Shown here one piece after another: positions 13,253-20,579 of a DNA stretch of 64,000 bases. How positions within the stretch are numbered: position 1 is the stretch's first letter; the number at the start of each line of letters is the position of its first letter. The position numbers and the translations under genes were made by a program. The DNA is from Amycolatopsis lexingtonensis (GTDB lineage Bacteria > Actinomycetota > Actinomycetes > Mycobacteriales > Pseudonocardiaceae): the NCBI RefSeq assembly GCF_014873755.1, contig NZ_JADBEG010000001.1, positions 10,299,001-10,363,000 on the forward strand, written 5' to 3'. Below the pieces are notes generated by a model, which ran no database searches, was not told the origin of the DNA, and was given only the letters and a program-made list of their open reading frames with translations.

Positions 13253-14173
13253 ATGGCGCGCGCGATCAGGTTCGACGAGTACGGCGACGTGGAGGTCCTC
13301 CGGGTCGAGGACGTGCCGCGGCCGGTGCCGGGCCGGGGGCAGGTGCTCGTCGAGGTGCGCGCCGCCGGGATCAACCCCGGCGAGGCGGCCATCCGGCGGG
13401 GGCTCCTGCACGAGCGCTACCCGGCGACATTTCCTTCCGGCCAGGGCAGTGACTTCGCCGGCGTGGTCGCCGAACTCGGCGAAGGCGTCGAGGAGATCGC
13501 CGTCGGCGACGAGGTGATCGGGTTCGTCGACACCCGGTCGAGCCACGCCGACTTCGTGGTGGCCGAGGCGGCGAACCTGACGCCGAAGCCCGCGGACCTG
13601 CCGTGGGAGGTCGCCGGCGCGCTCTTCGTCGCCGGGACGACCGCGTACGCCGCGGTGGGCGCGGTGTGCCCGCGCGAAGGCGAGACCGTCGTCGTTTCGG
13701 GCGCGGCGGGTGGCGTGGGTTCGCTCGCGGTCCAGCTGGCGAAGCTGGCCGGCGCCACGGTCGTCGGCCTCGCGGGCGAGGCGAACCACGAGTGGCTGCG
13801 CGAGCTCGGCGTCGTGCCGGTTTCCTACGGCGAAGGCGTTCTCGAGCGGATCAAGGAGGCCGCGCCGGACGGCGTGCACGCGTTCGTCGACACCTTCGGC
13901 GCCGGGTACGTGGAACTGGCTCTGCACCTGGGGATCCACCCCGGGCGGATCGACACGATCATCGACTTCGAGGCGGCGGCGAAGTACAACGTCAAGACCG
14001 ACGGCAACGCGGCCGGTTCGTCGGCCGCGATCCTGCGTGAGCTGGGCTTGTTGCTGGACAAGGGGTTGCTGACCCTGCCGGTGGCCCGCGTCTACCCGCT
14101 GGACGAGGTCCGGGACGCCTACCGGGAGCTGGAACGGCGGCACACGCGCGGCAAGATCGTGCTGCGGCCCTAG
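13253..14173 (+). CDS. NADPH-dependent MDR-family quinone oxidoreductase-like protein
   Basis: This 306-residue zinc-independent medium-chain reductase has the N-terminal GroES-like domain (MARAIRFDEYGDVEVLRVEDVP) and a Rossmann domain with GAAGGVGSLAVQLAKLAGATVVG at about residues 143-165. The structural and catalytic zinc ligands of alcohol dehydrogenases are absent, which places it with quinone and enone reductases. The likely role is reduction of quinones or reactive enones. A GAGGAGG ribosome binding site and a perfect 25-base palindrome precede the start. It is convergent with, and overlaps by three bases, the tetR gene. Confidence 0.85.
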   Translation: MARAIRFDEYGDVEVLRVEDVPRPVPGRGQVLVEVRAAGINPGEAAIRRGLLHERYPATFPSGQGSDFAGVVAELGEGVEEIAVGDEVIGFVDTRSSHADFVVAEAANLTPKPADLPWEVAGALFVAGTTAYAAVGAVCPREGETVVVSGAAGGVGSLAVQLAKLAGATVVGLAGEANHEWLRELGVVPVSYGEGVLERIKEAAPDGVHAFVDTFGAGYVELALHLGIHPGRIDTIIDFEAAAKYNVKTDGNAAGSSAAILRELGLLLDKGLLTLPVARVYPLDEVRDAYRELERRHTRGKIVLRP

Positions 14174-14874
14174 TTCTTGGCGGCGAGCACCTTGAGGCCG
14201 GCGAGGTAGGTGTCGAGCGCGAACTCGAGGCGTTCGGCGGCGGTCTCGGCGGAGAAGAACTCGCCGATGCGCAGCATGTTCGGGAAAGACTCCGGGGGCA
14301 GTGACCGCATGTAGGCGACCATCTGTTCGCCGCGTGCGGTCACTTCGGCCGCGTCGATTTCGCCCCAGGTCCAGCCACTGGCCTCGTACGCATAAGCCTT
14401 GGCGTAGAGGGAAAGCGCGTCGCCCGCGAACGTCGCCTGCTTGAGCTCGAGGCCGCCGGCCCGCAGCAGGGCGAGCATCGCCTCGCCCTGGCGCAGCGAG
14501 CTGGGGGTGACCGGCACGGCGATGTCCCACGCCACGCGCGCGATCCCGGGGTGGGCGACCATCACCCGGATCTGCGCGCGGACGAGGTCCTTGACCTGCT
14601 CGTCCCAGCGGGCCGGGTCCGGCTCCGGCAGCGGCACGTCGGCGAGCACGGCGTCGAGCATCAGCTCCGCCAGCTCGTCCTTGTTGGCGACGTGCGCGTA
14701 GAGCGACGCGGGCCCGGTCTCGAGTTCCTGCGCGACCCGCCGCATGGTCACCGCGTCGAAGCCCTCCTTCGCCAGGACTTCCAGCGCCGTCTTCACGACG
14801 AGCTCCTGGGACAGGACGGGTTTCGCGGCACGGCGGCGCGGGGCGCTGCGCCACGGCGGCGGGGGAACGGTCAC
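14170..14874 (-). CDS. TetR-family regulator with TetR_C-type ligand domain
   Basis: This 234-residue repressor has an N-terminal helix-turn-helix at about residues 22-68 (SQELVVKTALEVLAKEGF ... LYAHVANKDEL). The C-terminal half resembles the tetracycline-repressor C-terminal domain. The start is GTG 14874. It is divergent from the SnoaL-like gene at 14955, and the 80-base gap holds two symmetric copies of a CGAACGTCGTTCG-type sequence, the expected operator for self-control and control of the neighbour. The inducer is unknown. Confidence 0.88.
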   Translation of the reverse strand: MTVPPPPWRSAPRRRAAKPVLSQELVVKTALEVLAKEGFDAVTMRRVAQELETGPASLYAHVANKDELAELMLDAVLADVPLPEPDPARWDEQVKDLVRAQIRVMVAHPGIARVAWDIAVPVTPSSLRQGEAMLALLRAGGLELKQATFAGDALSLYAKAYAYEASGWTWGEIDAAEVTARGEQMVAYMRSLPPESFPNMLRIGEFFSAETAAERLEFALDTYLAGLKVLAAKN

Positions 14875-14893
14875 GCGAACACTGTACTTGACG

Positions 14894-14942
14894 CGAACGT
14901 CGTTCGTCCGTAGAACGGTGTTTGTAGGACGAACGACGTTCG
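14894..14942. promoter_or_regulatory. Double TetR operator between tetR and the SnoaL-like gene
   Basis: CGAACGTCGTTCGTCC at 14894-14909 and its perfect complement GGACGAACGACGTTCG at 14927-14942 are 17 bases apart. Each half contains the palindrome CGAACGNCGTTCG, so two dimers could bind, one in front of each divergent gene. A TGTACTTGACG stretch nearby could serve as a -35 box. Confidence 0.7.
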
Positions 14943-14954
14943 TAAGGGGATCCC

Positions 14955-15365
14955 ATGACCACTGCGGAAGCCGATGTGCGTGCCGTGCTCGGCCAACTCA
15001 CCCAAGCCTGGAACGACGGCGACGCGACCGCCTACGGCCGGCTCTTCACCGAGGACGCCGACTACGTGACGTTCTTCGGGGCCAACTTCCCCGGGCGTGC
15101 CGCGATCGAAAGCTCGCACCGCGCGCTCTTCGAAGGACCGCTCAAGGGGAGCAAGCTGACCGGGCGGCTCGACGCGGCGGCGAAGGTGCGGATCGTCCGC
15201 CCGGACGTCGCGGTCGCCGTCGTGGGTGGCGGCTCGTCGCTGACCGGGGCGGACACCACGGACGAAGGGCGCGAATCGACCGTCACGTTCGTGCTCGTCC
15301 GGGAGGACGGCGAGTGGCTGATCACGGCGTTCCAGAACACGCGCGTCTCGGATCCGCGGTCGTGA
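14955..15365 (+). CDS. SgcJ/EcaC-type SnoaL-like protein
   Basis: This 136-residue NTF2-fold protein opens with ADVRAVLGQLTQAWNDGDATAYGRLFTEDADYVTF, the standard DUF4440/SgcJ-EcaC beginning, and ends with the VLVREDGEWLITAFQNTR strand pair. Such proteins are often cyclases, isomerases or small-molecule binders, and no catalytic residue can be named here. An AAGGGGAT ribosome binding site precedes ATG 14955. It is divergent from tetR across a shared operator, so it is probably the repressor's target. Confidence 0.82.
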   Translation: MTTAEADVRAVLGQLTQAWNDGDATAYGRLFTEDADYVTFFGANFPGRAAIESSHRALFEGPLKGSKLTGRLDAAAKVRIVRPDVAVAVVGGGSSLTGADTTDEGRESTVTFVLVREDGEWLITAFQNTRVSDPRS

Positions 15366-15403
15366 AAGCGCTTGCGGAGGCTTCGGGGGTCGTCGCGCCC
15401 AGC

Positions 15404-15456
15404 GTCTTGAATGAGTCATTCAGGACCTCCGACGACCTGAATGACTCATTCAAGAC
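15404..15456. repeat. Palindromic intergenic repeat, family B, copy 1
   Basis: This 53-base element starts GTCTTGAATGAGTCATTCAG and ends with the matching complement CAAGAC at 15451-15456. Each half carries the near-palindrome TGAATGASTCATTCA, so the repeat is a palindrome of palindromes around a short spacer. Other copies are at 31771-31829, 42093-42145 and 62696-62748. Confidence 0.9.
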
Positions 15457-15538
15457 ATTTGGCCGAGCGCTGCGGCGGCTGCTCGAAGAACTGGGTACAC
15501 CTGGGTAGGCACGCGCCGGATTCGGCGCGTAGGCTGAG

Positions 15539-15557
15539 TTAGGTAAGCCTTAGTATT
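15539..15557 (+). promoter_or_regulatory. IdeR/DtxR-type iron box
   Basis: TTAGGTAAGCCTTAGTATT matches the actinobacterial iron-box consensus TWAGGTWAGSCTWACCTWA at most positions, with the left half-site perfect and the right half degenerate. It ends 10 bases before the ATG of the siderophore-interacting protein gene. Iron-bound IdeR at this site would repress that gene. Confidence 0.75.
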
Positions 15558-15567
15558 GGAGTGGTCA

Positions 15568-16380
15568 ATGGCTGAAGCACCCCGGCGGTCCGGGCGTCCC
15601 GCGGTGCGCCTGCGGGTCCTGCGCACCGAGCGGCTCACCCCGCACATGATCCGGATCGTCGCGGGCGGCGAAGGCATCGCCGATTTCACGCCCAACGAGT
15701 TCACCGACGCCTACGTCAAGGTGTTGTTCAAGGTGCCGGGTGTCGAGTACCCGGAGCCGTTCGACGTCCAGGAATGCCGCGCGACGCTCCCGCGGGAGCA
15801 CTGGCCGCGGATGCGGTCCTACACCGTCCGGGCGTTCGACCCGCAGGCCGGCGAGCTGGTCATCGACTTCGTCCACCACGGCGACGAGGGCATCGCCGGC
15901 CCGTGGGCGGCGTCCGCGCAGCCCGGCGACGAGCTGCTGCTGTCCGGTCCCGGTGGCGCGTACGCGCCGGGCACCGAGGCGGACTGGCACCTGCTGGCGG
16001 GCGACGAAAGCGCGTTGCCGGCCATCGCGGCGTCGCTCGAAGCGCTCCCGGCCGGCGTCCCGGCGCACGCCGTGATCCTCGTCGAGAACGCGGCCGAGGA
16101 GCAGCCGCTGGCCACCAAGGCGGACGCGCAGATCACCTGGCTGCACCGGGCCTCGGGCGGCGACGTCGCTTCGGCGGTGCGCGCGCTGCCGTGGCGTGAC
16201 GGCGTCGTGCAGGCGTTCGTGCACGGCGAAGCGGACTTCGTGCGGGACCTGCGGCGGTACCTGCTCGACGAGCGCGGCGTGCGGCGCGAGCTGCTGTCGA
16301 TCTCGGGCTACTGGCGCGTCGGCAAGAACGACGAAGCCTGGCGTGAAGAGAAAGCGGCCGAACGGGCTCGCGAGAAGTAG
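15568..16380 (+). CDS. Siderophore-interacting protein (FAD-dependent ferric-siderophore reductase)
   Basis: This 270-residue protein of the ViuB/SIP family releases iron from siderophores by reduction. The N-terminal FAD-binding barrel includes RLTPHMIRIVAGGEGI and RMRSYTVRAFDPQAGELVIDFVHHG, where RxYT contacts FAD. The C-terminal NAD(P)H-like domain includes LLAGDESALPAIAASLEALP and ends with the ISGYWRVGKNDEAWREEK motif of SIPs. ATG 15568 is preferred over an upstream TTG because it sits next to the iron box at 15539-15557. The gene stands alone, with no siderophore transporter nearby. Confidence 0.92.
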   Translation: MAEAPRRSGRPAVRLRVLRTERLTPHMIRIVAGGEGIADFTPNEFTDAYVKVLFKVPGVEYPEPFDVQECRATLPREHWPRMRSYTVRAFDPQAGELVIDFVHHGDEGIAGPWAASAQPGDELLLSGPGGAYAPGTEADWHLLAGDESALPAIAASLEALPAGVPAHAVILVENAAEEQPLATKADAQITWLHRASGGDVASAVRALPWRDGVVQAFVHGEADFVRDLRRYLLDERGVRRELLSISGYWRVGKNDEAWREEKAAERAREK

Positions 16381-16389
16381 CCTCGCGGC

Positions 16390-17619
16390 ATGGCGGAACT
16401 CAAGGTGGAAGTCGACCCGGTCGAAGCCGGCTTCGACGCGGACCGGCTGACGCGGCTCGACGCGCACTTCGACCGGTATGTCGCGGATGGCCGGCTACCG
16501 GGCTGGCTCGCGGTGGTGAGCAGGCACGGCCGCGTCGTGCACGTCGGCCGCGGCGGGCACCGCGACGTCGAAGCGGGTCTCCCGGTGGAAACCGACACGC
16601 TCTGGCGCATCTTCTCGATGACCAAGCCGATCACCTCGGTGGCGGCGATGATGCTCGTCGAGGAAGGCCTGCTGGAGCTGGACGACCCGATTTCGCGCTG
16701 GCTGCCGGAGTTCGCTTCGCCGCGCGTGTACGTCAAGGGGTCGGCGCTGGCGCCGTTCACCGAACCGGCGACTTCGCCGATCCGCGTGTGGCACCTGCTG
16801 ACGCACACGGCGGGCCTGACGTACGGCTTCCACCACGGCCACCCGGTGGACGCGATCTACCGGGCGGCGGGCTTCGAGTGGGGCACGCCACCCGGTGCGG
16901 ATCTGGCGGAGTGCAGCCGCCAGTGGGCTGCCTTGCCGCTGTTGTTCCAGCCCGGCACGGAGTGGAACTACTCGATCGCGACGGACGTGCTGGGGCGGCT
17001 CGTCGAGGTGGTTTCGGGCCTGCCGCTGGACGAGTTCTTCGCGACGCGCATCTTCACGCCGCTGGGAATGACGGACACGGACTTCGTCGCTTCTTCGGCT
17101 TCGCGATTGGCCGCGCTGTACGTGCCCGATCCGGCTTCGGGCCGCGCGGTGCGGAACGACGCTTTCGGCAAGTCGGGCACTTCCCGGCCCGACTGCCTTT
17201 CCGGTGGTGGCGGCCTGGTGTCGTCGGCGGGGGATTATTGGCGTTTCACGGAGATGCTGCTGCGCGGCGGCGAACTCGACGGCGTCCGGTTGCTGTCCCC
17301 GCGGACTGTTGCGCTGATGGCTTCGAACCACCTGCCGGGGCACGTGGATCTGGAGGCGTTCGGGCGTCCGCTGTTCGCGGAGATGCCTTTCGACGGGTAC
17401 GGGTTCGGGCTGGGGTTCTCGGTGCTGGAGGACCCGGTGAAGGCCCGGACGCTGTCATCGGCGGGAGAGTTCGCTTGGGGCGGGGCGGCTTCTACGGCGT
17501 TCTGGGTGGATCCGGATGAGGATTTGACGGTGGGGTTCTATACGCAGCTGTTGCCGTCGAGCACTTACCGGCTGCGGCCCCAGCTGCGGCAGCTGGTTTA
17601 CCAGGCGCTGCTGGACTGA
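16390..17619 (+). CDS. Serine hydrolase of the class C beta-lactamase/esterase fold
   Basis: This 409-residue cytoplasmic protein has no signal peptide. The nucleophile motif SMTK is at residues 76-79 (S76, K79), the second motif is a WNYSIATD tyrosine around residue 195, and FAWGGAAST near the C-terminus replaces the KTG box. This pattern fits EstB-type esterases better than true beta-lactamases or penicillin-binding proteins. The substrate is probably an ester. A TAGCCT box at 16378-16383 lies six bases before the ATG and overlaps the stop of the upstream gene, so a leaderless transcript is possible. A strong terminator follows. Confidence 0.85.
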   Translation: MAELKVEVDPVEAGFDADRLTRLDAHFDRYVADGRLPGWLAVVSRHGRVVHVGRGGHRDVEAGLPVETDTLWRIFSMTKPITSVAAMMLVEEGLLELDDPISRWLPEFASPRVYVKGSALAPFTEPATSPIRVWHLLTHTAGLTYGFHHGHPVDAIYRAAGFEWGTPPGADLAECSRQWAALPLLFQPGTEWNYSIATDVLGRLVEVVSGLPLDEFFATRIFTPLGMTDTDFVASSASRLAALYVPDPASGRAVRNDAFGKSGTSRPDCLSGGGGLVSSAGDYWRFTEMLLRGGELDGVRLLSPRTVALMASNHLPGHVDLEAFGRPLFAEMPFDGYGFGLGFSVLEDPVKARTLSSAGEFAWGGAASTAFWVDPDEDLTVGFYTQLLPSSTYRLRPQLRQLVYQALLD

Positions 17620-17642
17620 ACCGGCGTCCATTCGGGTGAAGG

Positions 17643-17680
17643 GCGGTACCGGCCGACCTGGTCAAGCCGGTACCGCTTTT
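17643..17680 (+). terminator. Rho-independent terminator after the serine hydrolase gene
   Basis: GCGGTACCGGC (17643-17653) and GCCGGTACCGC (17666-17676) form a perfect 11-base stem with a 12-base loop, followed directly by TTTT at 17677-17680. It isolates the large nuclease-domain gene downstream. Confidence 0.85.
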
Positions 17681-17712
17681 GGTCGCAGCGCCCATGAGGC
17701 AAGGTGTGACCC

Positions 17713-19908
17713 GTGCTCGACGATCCGATCCACTGGCGAAAGTTGGTCCGCGAATACTCGGCGCTGGCTCAGTTGCCTGCGGGCATGCGTCCGCAAGCCC
17801 GCGGTCAACGCTTCAACGGGTTGATCGCCGAGCTGTTCACAGCGTTCGGGATCCCGGCCGAGTCGGATCGGCGGAGCGTCGGCGAAATCGACGTGGTGTT
17901 CAGGCACGCGGGACGCTACTTCATCCTCGAAGCCAAATGGGTGCAGGGACCGGCTTCGTTCGACCCGATCGCGAAGTTGCAGCGGCGAGTCGAGCAGCGC
18001 ATGGCGGGCGTGACCGGCGTTTTCCTTTCGATGGACGGGTACACGAAGCACGCCCTCGCCGATATCGACAAGGGACGGCGGCTGGACCTGGTCCTCCTGG
18101 ACCGGGAGCACTGGGAGGCGATGCTCAGCGGGTTCGTCCCACCGGGAGAGCTGCTGGATCTGGTCACCGCCAAGGCTTCCTACGACGGAAGCGCCTATAC
18201 GCCGCTACGCGTTCTGCTCGACCGCAAGGCACCGGTGCCGGATCTGGGCTTCGGCCGGCGCGAAGTGCCGGGTCGTCCGGACTTCCGGCCGGCGGCGGAC
18301 CACGTGCGGGTCGAAGCGGCCGCCGCCGACTTCGAGTCCGGTCGGCTGGGTGTATCGGCTGACCACGACGGCAAAATCCTGGTCACGGCTGAGGATGGTG
18401 TGCTGTCAGTCGACCTCGAGCGCGAGACGGCCGCCTGGGTGGCGCCGGTCAGCGGGTGCGACGGCAACGCGGTGCGTTCCGGGACCGGGATCCTGGTGCA
18501 CCGGGCCCACGGTGTCGGGCGCTGCGGAAACGGTGCGGTGGAAGTCGTGTCGGCCGGCGGGGCCGCGGGTGGGCGAAGCCAACTCGTGCCGGACAGCCGA
18601 GGGGCCGTGTGGTGCTTCGATCCCGGGTCGGCCAACCGGAACCACGACGCACCGGCCACGATGAGGCCGCTCGCCGGAACGTCCGGGGCGGAGCGCGAAA
18701 TCCCCTATCAGCCTGGTGCCGCAACCGGTGCCACGTGGGTGAACGGCACCGAACTGGTCGTGGCCGGTGCCCCGGACTTCGTCTTGGTGCCGGAATCCGG
18801 CGAGCCCCGGCGCTGGGCACTGCCTGCTACGCACCCCGTGGCGACGGTTGCGATCGACTCCGCGCACACCTTGTCGCTCGCCGAAGACGCCTCGCTGTGG
18901 GTGACCGAAGTGCGCACGGGACGCAGTGCGGTCCTCGGTCGGTTGCACGGTGGGAAAGTGCTCGACGGCAGGATTTCGAAGGCTTCTTCGTCCTCCGTGC
19001 ACTTGGCCGTTCGTTATCGCGGTCCAGGCGGGAAGAGCCGGGTTTCCCTGATGTGCGTTCGTTCCGAGGGGCCGTGGCTGCCGGCCGGCCTGGTGGCGGA
19101 GACCGGCTCCGACGAGGTTGCCCAAGCCGAGTCCGAGCCGGCGGCTGTTCTGGAAGCCACGCAGGGAAGCCTGCGGACCGAGGCAATGCCTCCAGTCGGC
19201 TCGCGTGTCGCGAGCGCTCCGCCGGCGTCGCCCGATGAAACGCGGCTCGCTGATCGCCGTCGTGGTGAACGCGAAGCCGCTTCTCTGGCGGAGAAGCTTC
19301 CGCTGCACGTCCTCGAAGGAGCTGTGCGAGTGAGCTTCGACATCGTGCGCTGGCTGAAGCCGTGGCGGGAGTATTGGCGAGGTGTCGCTTCCGGGCAGAG
19401 TGCCGTACTGCCGGATTGGCTGCCGGCGATCGCCCACTTCCTCGGCTCTTACGCGGCTCCGGAAGAGACACTCGAATCGCACTTCACCCCGACGCCTTCC
19501 TACGTGCTCGGGTTTTCGGCCGGGCTGCGCGAAGTTTGGACCTCACTGGTCCAGCGGGGACTGGTGCCCGGTGACGTGAACGTGCTCGGCCAGTGGCTGG
19601 CCGAACCGAGCGGGGCGCCGCCCCGGCCCCGGGGTTTGATGACCCCGCGGGAGGTACGGGCCGAGTCCTACAAGCAGAAGGGCCGGACTTCGTGGACGTG
19701 GGCCCTCCGCATCTTGCTGTGGCTGGTCACCTTGTTCTTCGGACTGTCAGCCATCGGCTCGATCGGCCTCACCGCGACCGGTGGCTGGCCCGATCACTCC
19801 TTCGCCACCGTGCTCGGCGGCAACCTGGTCACCGAGATCCCGTTCCTCGGGTTTCTCGCTCTCGTGATCTTCGACGTGCGGCGACGCAGGAAGGCCAAAC
19901 GCGGCTGA
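17713..19908 (+). CDS. PD-(D/E)XK nuclease-domain protein with propeller-like region and C-terminal membrane anchor
   Basis: This 731-residue protein is of unknown function. Residues 28-135 look like an Mrr-type restriction endonuclease core: helix Glu40 (RFNGLIAELF), Asp60 in GEIDVVF, and the Glu73-x-Lys75 pair in FILEAKW, followed by a helix containing Gln90. Residues about 205-470 are beta-rich with repeated short blades (DGKILVTAEDGVLSVDLE, GTGILVHRAHG, NGTELVVAGAPDFVLV), suggesting a propeller-like sensor. Residues 500-655 are mostly helical. Two membrane spans lie at about 664-689 and 704-721, then a basic tail RRRRKAKRG. The start is GTG. It is a single-gene unit, bounded by a terminator upstream and a convergent gene downstream. 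Confidence 0.75.
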   Translation: MLDDPIHWRKLVREYSALAQLPAGMRPQARGQRFNGLIAELFTAFGIPAESDRRSVGEIDVVFRHAGRYFILEAKWVQGPASFDPIAKLQRRVEQRMAGVTGVFLSMDGYTKHALADIDKGRRLDLVLLDREHWEAMLSGFVPPGELLDLVTAKASYDGSAYTPLRVLLDRKAPVPDLGFGRREVPGRPDFRPAADHVRVEAAAADFESGRLGVSADHDGKILVTAEDGVLSVDLERETAAWVAPVSGCDGNAVRSGTGILVHRAHGVGRCGNGAVEVVSAGGAAGGRSQLVPDSRGAVWCFDPGSANRNHDAPATMRPLAGTSGAEREIPYQPGAATGATWVNGTELVVAGAPDFVLVPESGEPRRWALPATHPVATVAIDSAHTLSLAEDASLWVTEVRTGRSAVLGRLHGGKVLDGRISKASSSSVHLAVRYRGPGGKSRVSLMCVRSEGPWLPAGLVAETGSDEVAQAESEPAAVLEATQGSLRTEAMPPVGSRVASAPPASPDETRLADRRRGEREAASLAEKLPLHVLEGAVRVSFDIVRWLKPWREYWRGVASGQSAVLPDWLPAIAHFLGSYAAPEETLESHFTPTPSYVLGFSAGLREVWTSLVQRGLVPGDVNVLGQWLAEPSGAPPRPRGLMTPREVRAESYKQKGRTSWTWALRILLWLVTLFFGLSAIGSIGLTATGGWPDHSFATVLGGNLVTEIPFLGFLALVIFDVRRRRKAKRG

Positions 19909-19909
19909 G

Positions 19910-20515
19910 CTACCTCAGCGCCGGTTCCAGGTACGGCGTCACGTTCCGCATCGCCCGCGCCACGTACTCCTCCTTCTCCCCAACCGGCGCCACATAATGC
20001 ATCGCACTCTCCGCAGCCTCCACCCCGTGCAGCCGCGCGATCACCCAAGTCGCCAGATACGCCGAAGCCAAACACCCACCCGCCGTAGCCACATTGCCGC
20101 GCGCGAAGAACGGCTGGTCCAGCACCTCGACCCCCGCCGCGACCACCCAAGGCTTCGACGTGAGGTCCGTGCACGCCGGCACCCCACCGAGCAGCCCAAG
20201 CTTCGCCAGCACCAGCGTCCCCGAACACTGTGCCGCCAACAGCTGGCGAGCCGGGTCGAGACGGCTCAACACCCCCATGATCGCCGTGTCCTCCACCACC
20301 TCACGGGTACGCACCCCGCTCCCGATGATCACCGCGTCGGCCGCGCAAGCCTCCTCGAGATCGATCATCGCGTGCAAGAGCACGCCGTTCATCGACGTCA
20401 CCCGCGGCGCCGGGCTGGCGATCGACACCCGCGAGCCCGTGCGGTTGAGGACGCCCAGTGCGATCAGGGAGTCGAGTTCGTTGTAGCCGTCGAAGGTCAG
20501 GATCGCGGTGTGCAT
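19910..20515 (-). CDS. DJ-1/PfpI family protein (class I glutamine amidotransferase-like)
   Basis: This 201-residue protein has the flavodoxin-like DJ-1/PfpI fold. Glu13 in DGYNELD and the nucleophile Cys97 in AAQCSGTLVLAKLG form the usual elbow pair, and a GGC segment lies near residue 160. Family members include proteases, glyoxalases, isonitrile hydratases and ligand sensors; the reaction cannot be fixed from sequence. It is divergent from a MocR-type regulator across a 64-base gap with a short inverted repeat, so it may be that regulator's target. The stop is two bases from the nuclease-domain gene. Confidence 0.85.
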   Translation of the reverse strand: MHTAILTFDGYNELDSLIALGVLNRTGSRVSIASPAPRVTSMNGVLLHAMIDLEEACAADAVIIGSGVRTREVVEDTAIMGVLSRLDPARQLLAAQCSGTLVLAKLGLLGGVPACTDLTSKPWVVAAGVEVLDQPFFARGNVATAGGCLASAYLATWVIARLHGVEAAESAMHYVAPVGEKEEYVARAMRNVTPYLEPALR

Positions 20516-20541
20516 GCCCGCCACGCTAAGACCGCTCATCC

Positions 20542-20572
20542 AGGACAGTCCAAGAATTGTCCTGCCTACAAT
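20542..20572. promoter_or_regulatory. Inverted repeat and -10 box between the pfpI-like and mocR-like genes
   Basis: AGGACA (20542-20547) and TGTCCT (20558-20563) form an inverted repeat with a 10-base spacer. TACAAT at 20567-20572 is a good -10 box seven bases before the GTG of the MocR gene, which implies a leaderless transcript. A MocR dimer bound to the repeat could control both divergent genes. Confidence 0.5.
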
Positions 20573-20579
20573 CCGGTGG

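Noticed and set aside
15362..15508. A GTG-started frame of about 48 codons running through family B repeat copy 1
   Set aside because: It encodes the same VLNESFRT/LNDSFKT peptide that every family B repeat gives by chance in one frame, has no ribosome binding site or leaderless box, and has no codon bias of its own.
16390..17619. A true class C beta-lactamase (resistance gene)
   Set aside because: It has no signal peptide, the KTG box is replaced, and the motif pattern fits EstB-type esterases better.
17643..17680. Riboswitch or operator reading of the GCGGTACCGGC hairpin
   Set aside because: The perfect stem followed at once by TTTT and its position just after a stop codon make a terminator the simpler reading.
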